A stretch of 64,000 nt of DNA from Burkholderia plantarii (lineage in GTDB: Bacteria > Pseudomonadota > Gammaproteobacteria > Burkholderiales > Burkholderiaceae). Position numbers and translations under genes: made by a program. Shown here piece after piece: positions 61,083 through 64,000 of this stretch (position 1 is its first letter; the number at the start of each line of letters is the position of its first letter). The notes below the pieces were generated by a model. It searched no databases. It was not told the origin of the DNA and was given only the letters and a program-made list of their open reading frames with translations. The stretch is taken from NCBI RefSeq assembly GCF_001411805.1, contig NZ_CP007213.1:1798001-1862000 (forward strand), given 5' to 3'.

Positions 61083-62030
61083 ATGGCAGATCGTTCGTTG
61101 GGCAATTCGGATATCCGGGTCTCGCCGCTCGTGTTCGGCGGCAACGTGTTCGGCTGGACGGCCGACGAGGCCACCTCGTTCTCGTTGCTCGACGCGCTGG
61201 AAGACACCGGCATCAACTTCATCGACACGGCCGACGTCTACTCGGCCTGGGTGCCGGGCAACCGGGGCGGCGAGTCGGAGACGATCCTCGGCAAGTGGCT
61301 CAAGCGCTCGGGCAAGCGCGAGCGCGTGGTGATCGCCACCAAGGTGGGCATGCTCGAGGCGCGCCCGGGCCTGTCGCGCGAGAACATCCTGAAGGCGGTG
61401 GACGATTCGCTGCGCCGCCTGCAGACCGATTACATCGATCTGTATTTCTCGCATCGCGACTTCGCCGATTCGGCGCCGCTGGAGGAAACGCTCGCCGCGT
61501 ACCAGACGCTGATCGAGGCGGGCAAGGTGCGCATCGTCGGCGCGTCGAACTACAGCGGTGCGCGGCTGCGCGAGGCGGCCGGGATCAGCCGGCGCGACGG
61601 GCTGCCCGCCTATCAGGTGATCCAGCCGGAATACAACCTGTACGACCGCGCCGACTACGAGCAGGACCTGGAGCCCGTGGTGCGCGACCTGAAGCTCGGC
61701 GTGATCACCTATTTCGCGCTCGCGAGCGGCTTCCTGAGCGGCAAGTATCGTTCGAGCGACGATCTCGCCAAAAGCAAGCGCGGCTCGCGCGTGGAGAAAT
61801 ACCTGAACGCGCGCGGCTGGCGCATCGTCGACGCGCTCGACAAGGTGGCCGACAAGCACGGCTCCACGCCGGCCTCGGTCGCGCTGGCCTGGCAGATCGC
61901 GCGGCCGAGCGTGACGGCGCCGATCGCGAGCGCCACCTCGCTCGACCAGTTGAAAACGCTCGGCGCCGCGTTGCAACTGACGCTCGACGCCGACGACGTG
62001 CGCGCGCTCGACACCGCCAGCGCGCCCTGA
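61083..62030 (+). CDS. Aldo/keto reductase
   Basis: This 315-residue NADPH-dependent TIM-barrel reductase has the catalytic set visible as FIDTADVYSAW (Asp, Tyr), VVIATKVGM (Lys) and IDLYFSHRD (His), and the nucleotide site in the C-terminal SVTAPIASATSLDQLKTL. The YhdN/Tas-like subgroup is likely. GGAGG 8 bases before the ATG at 61083 decides it over one 15 bp upstream. It is a single gene. Confidence 0.93.
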   Translation: MADRSLGNSDIRVSPLVFGGNVFGWTADEATSFSLLDALEDTGINFIDTADVYSAWVPGNRGGESETILGKWLKRSGKRERVVIATKVGMLEARPGLSRENILKAVDDSLRRLQTDYIDLYFSHRDFADSAPLEETLAAYQTLIEAGKVRIVGASNYSGARLREAAGISRRDGLPAYQVIQPEYNLYDRADYEQDLEPVVRDLKLGVITYFALASGFLSGKYRSSDDLAKSKRGSRVEKYLNARGWRIVDALDKVADKHGSTPASVALAWQIARPSVTAPIASATSLDQLKTLGAALQLTLDADDVRALDTASAP

Positions 62031-62671
62031 TCCTGCCCGCCGCGTGCCTGTCGCGCTCGCGGCTGCATGCGGTGCGGGCGGCGCAGCCAGATTGCGGCAC
62101 GTCAGCCGCCCGGGCCGCCGCACCCGGTGCGGCGGCCTGATGATGCCGCTGCCGGCCGCGGTGCCACGTCCGGACCGCCCGCCGCCCGCCGTTCCCCATC
62201 CCGGCATTGATGCGCGCGCAACGATCGAGGCGGGCACGCGGCCTGCTAGACGCGCCCGCTCCCCGGTCTCGCATCCGGTTCCTTCAAATACACGCAAGGC
62301 CAGTCAAATCTGCTGCGTCGCCGCATGATCGTTCGATATTTTTTACCGTTCGATTCATCAGCCTCTTGATCATTCATTGAAACGATTCGATATGGGCCAT
62401 TGAAACGACAAAGCAAATTCCATTGCGCCAGCATGATGCCGGCAATCACATGCCAGGCCGCGACCATCGAGTCAATGACGGCGCCAGGCGTGCCTTTGCA
62501 CGTTTCGCCCCGGTTGGCAATCGCGCCACGCGATTGTGTCCCGACTGTAACGTTTGCCGGCCGATGGATATCCGCGCCGGGATTCTTTGGCTAGAATCTC
62601 CGATGCTAAAAAAGACGGTCGGATCGTGCGATCCATGACTTCGTCGTTTCCCATCGCCGCCATGAAAATCG
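62031..62671. other. Intergenic region with hairpin and AT-rich leader before pelA-like gene
   Basis: A perfect 10-bp-stem hairpin, GGCCGCCGCA-CCCGG-TGCGGCGGCC, lies at 62113-62137. It has no T tract, so it is a weak terminator candidate for the aldo/keto reductase. From about 62330 the DNA turns AT-rich (CGATATTTTTTACCG and following), which suggests the promoter/leader of the pelA-like gene. A TAGAAT -10-like hexamer is at 62592. No gene is seen. Confidence 0.5.
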
Positions 62672-64000
62672 ATGACACCACGCCGACGCCTTGCCGATTT
62701 CCGCGAATCGTTACGAGCAGCCTCGGCACCTGATGCCGCCTCACGGGCATCGGCCGCGATCCGGCGCCGCGCCGGCGCGGCGGCGAAGGCCATCGGCATG
62801 CTGATGGCGGCGGCGGTGGTGGTCCTGGCGAGCGCGCCGGCCGCGCTCGCCGACGGCGACACCGCACCGGCCGCGCCGGCGGCCCCGGCGCAGCAGCCCG
62901 CCCCGCCCACATCGCAAACGACCCCGCGGGCGCCGGACGGCAATGCCGCCCAGCCTTCGTTCGCGCTCTACTACGGCGCCCATCCCCCCGTCGAGCTGCT
63001 GTCCGCCTACGATGCGGCCGTGGTCGAGCCCGACAGCGGCTTCGATCCGCTCGCGCATCCGCTGCCGCACACCACCTGGTTCGCCTATGCGAGCGTCGGC
63101 GAGGTGCTGCCGTCGCGCGCCTATTACAAGGCGATCCCGAAGGCCTGGTTCGCCGGCAGCAACGCGGCGTGGGCCTCGCGCGTGATCGACCAGAGCCAGC
63201 CCGAGTGGCCGGCGTTCTTCGTCGACCACGTGATCCGGCCGCTATGGGAGAAGGGCTACCGCGGCTTCTTTCTCGACACGCTCGATTCCTACCAGCTCGC
63301 CGCCACCACCGACGAGGCGCGTGCGCGCCAGCAGGCCGGCCTCGTGGCCGTGATCCGCGCGATCCGCGCGCGCTACCCGCAGGCGAGGCTGATCCTGAAC
63401 CGCGGCTTCGAGATCCTGCCGCAGGTCCACGACCAGGTCTATGCGGTGGCGTTCGAATCGCTCTACCACGGCTGGAACCAGGCGCAGCAGCGCTACGTGG
63501 CGGTGCCGCAGGCCGATCGCGACTGGCTGCTGGGGCAGGCGCGCACGATTCGCTCGCAGTACGCGCTGCCGGTGATCTCGATCGACTATTGCGCGCCGGG
63601 CGATGCCGCCTGCTCGCACGATTCGATCGACCGGATTCGCGCCGACGGACTGGTGCCGTTCGTGACCGACGGCGCGCTCGCGACGATGGGCGTGGGCGCC
63701 GTCGAGCCGATGCGCCGCCGCATCCTGGTGCTGCAGGATCCGCCGCCGCGCACCGACCTGAACGTTTCGCCGGGCGTGCGTTACCTGGCGATGCCGCTCA
63801 ACTATCTCGGCTACCAGGTCGATTACGTGGACGCGCGCGGCGACCTGCCGGCCGGCCCGCTCGCGGACCGCTACGCGGGCATCGTGCTGTGGCTCAACAA
63901 CGACGTGCCGCGCGGCGCCGCCTATCGCGCGTGGCTCGAGGCGCAGGTGGAGGCGCACGTGCCGATCGCGGTGTTCACCTCGTTCGGCACGCCGCTCGAC
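62672..64000 (+). CDS. pelA: PelA-like protein (GH114-type hydrolase region), partial
   Basis: PelA is the periplasmic hydrolase/deacetylase of Pel exopolysaccharide systems. An Arg-rich N-terminus is followed by a signal segment (IGMLMAAAVVVLASAPAALA) and a Pro/Ala linker. The TIM barrel typical of the endo-alpha-1,4-polygalactosaminidase family comes next: FALYYGAHPPVELLSAYDAA, VVEPDSGFDPL, YRGFFLDTLDSYQL, RLILNRGFEILPQVHDQVY and ISIDYCAPGDAACSHDSIDR. A following region (RRRILVLQDPPPRTDLNVSP) matches the central part of PelA. It runs off the right edge, so the deacetylase domain is not seen. The ATG at 62672 is chosen because it keeps basic residues ahead of the signal; 62798 is an alternative. 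The other pel genes would be expected beyond the edge. Confidence 0.82.
   Translation, partial: MTPRRRLADFRESLRAASAPDAASRASAAIRRRAGAAAKAIGMLMAAAVVVLASAPAALADGDTAPAAPAAPAQQPAPPTSQTTPRAPDGNAAQPSFALYYGAHPPVELLSAYDAAVVEPDSGFDPLAHPLPHTTWFAYASVGEVLPSRAYYKAIPKAWFAGSNAAWASRVIDQSQPEWPAFFVDHVIRPLWEKGYRGFFLDTLDSYQLAATTDEARARQQAGLVAVIRAIRARYPQARLILNRGFEILPQVHDQVYAVAFESLYHGWNQAQQRYVAVPQADRDWLLGQARTIRSQYALPVISIDYCAPGDAACSHDSIDRIRADGLVPFVTDGALATMGVGAVEPMRRRILVLQDPPPRTDLNVSPGVRYLAMPLNYLGYQVDYVDARGDLPAGPLADRYAGIVLWLNNDVPRGAAYRAWLEAQVEAHVPIAVFTSFGTPLD

Noticed and set aside
60963..62297. A 444-codon minus-strand frame
   Set aside because: It is antisense to the aldo/keto reductase, whose catalytic residues are intact on the + strand.
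62446..63229. Minus-strand frames near the right edge
   Set aside because: They are antisense to the pelA-like gene, which reads continuously on the + strand from 62672 to the edge with clear GH114-type motifs.

Overview
The window looks like chromosomal DNA of a Burkholderia-type betaproteobacterium. The backbone is very GC-rich with strong third-position G/C bias, and it carries gene types usual in that group: RND efflux, MocR regulators, polyphosphate glucokinase, the start of a PelA-like gene, and an rpsU/cspA pair. The genus is an inference from composition and protein similarity as I remember it; no search was run.

Left backbone (1-23.5 kb): an RND pump operon (permease then adaptor, running off the left edge); a Crp/Fnr-type regulator divergent from an acyl-CoA synthetase, with a palindrome between them; a cupin protein; a secreted DUF3857/transglutaminase-like protein; zwf and ppgK (entry of glucose into the hexose-phosphate pathways); a lipoprotein; cobF; a Tat-exported esterase. 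Next is a complete arsenic resistance operon (arsR-acr3-arsC-arsH) with an ArsR-type palindrome at the arsR start. Divergent from it is a two-gene DNA repair operon, a VRR-NUC (FAN1-like) nuclease and a DinG/XPD-like Fe-S helicase, behind a perfect CTGT-N8-ACAG LexA box.

Accessory island (23,504-43,010): composition drops and gene density becomes patchy. The island is bracketed by two inverted fragments of the same IS701-family end. The left fragment is frameshifted and fused to the 3' end of an IS3-family transposase. Inside are unrelated single genes on both strands: GNAT acetyltransferases, a DfrA12-like dihydrofolate reductase, a MurG paralogue, an APH-like kinase, a Nudix hydrolase, a VOC protein, a peptidase E-like protein, a flavin-oxidase-like protein beside an AraC regulator, a retropepsin-like lipoprotein, LysR, a DUF1579-like protein, a TonB-C-like lipoprotein and several unknowns. 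To the right of most of these genes lies a 55-100 bp GC-rich element, always on the same strand, with a shared plan: AGGGTCG, then a hairpin core, then TTCGGCCA, then a GRCATTCGA-like end. Gene plus element behaves like a cassette unit, but the element does not show the usual integron attC core. This is the most unusual structure in the window.

Right backbone (43-64 kb): a DszC/acyl-CoA dehydrogenase-like flavoprotein, a NIPSNAP protein, a low-affinity iron permease family protein, a very large double-hybrid histidine kinase, a cupin, a duplicated scrap of an Ldh-type gene, and a compact five-gene operon of small proteins around an rpsU paralogue near a cold-shock gene. These are followed by the intact Ldh-type dehydrogenase, a MocR regulator, a methyltransferase, an AT-richer orphan fimbrial-adhesin-like gene, an aldo/keto reductase and the 5' part of a pelA-like gene running off the right edge. 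I found no rRNA, tRNA or CRISPR array.
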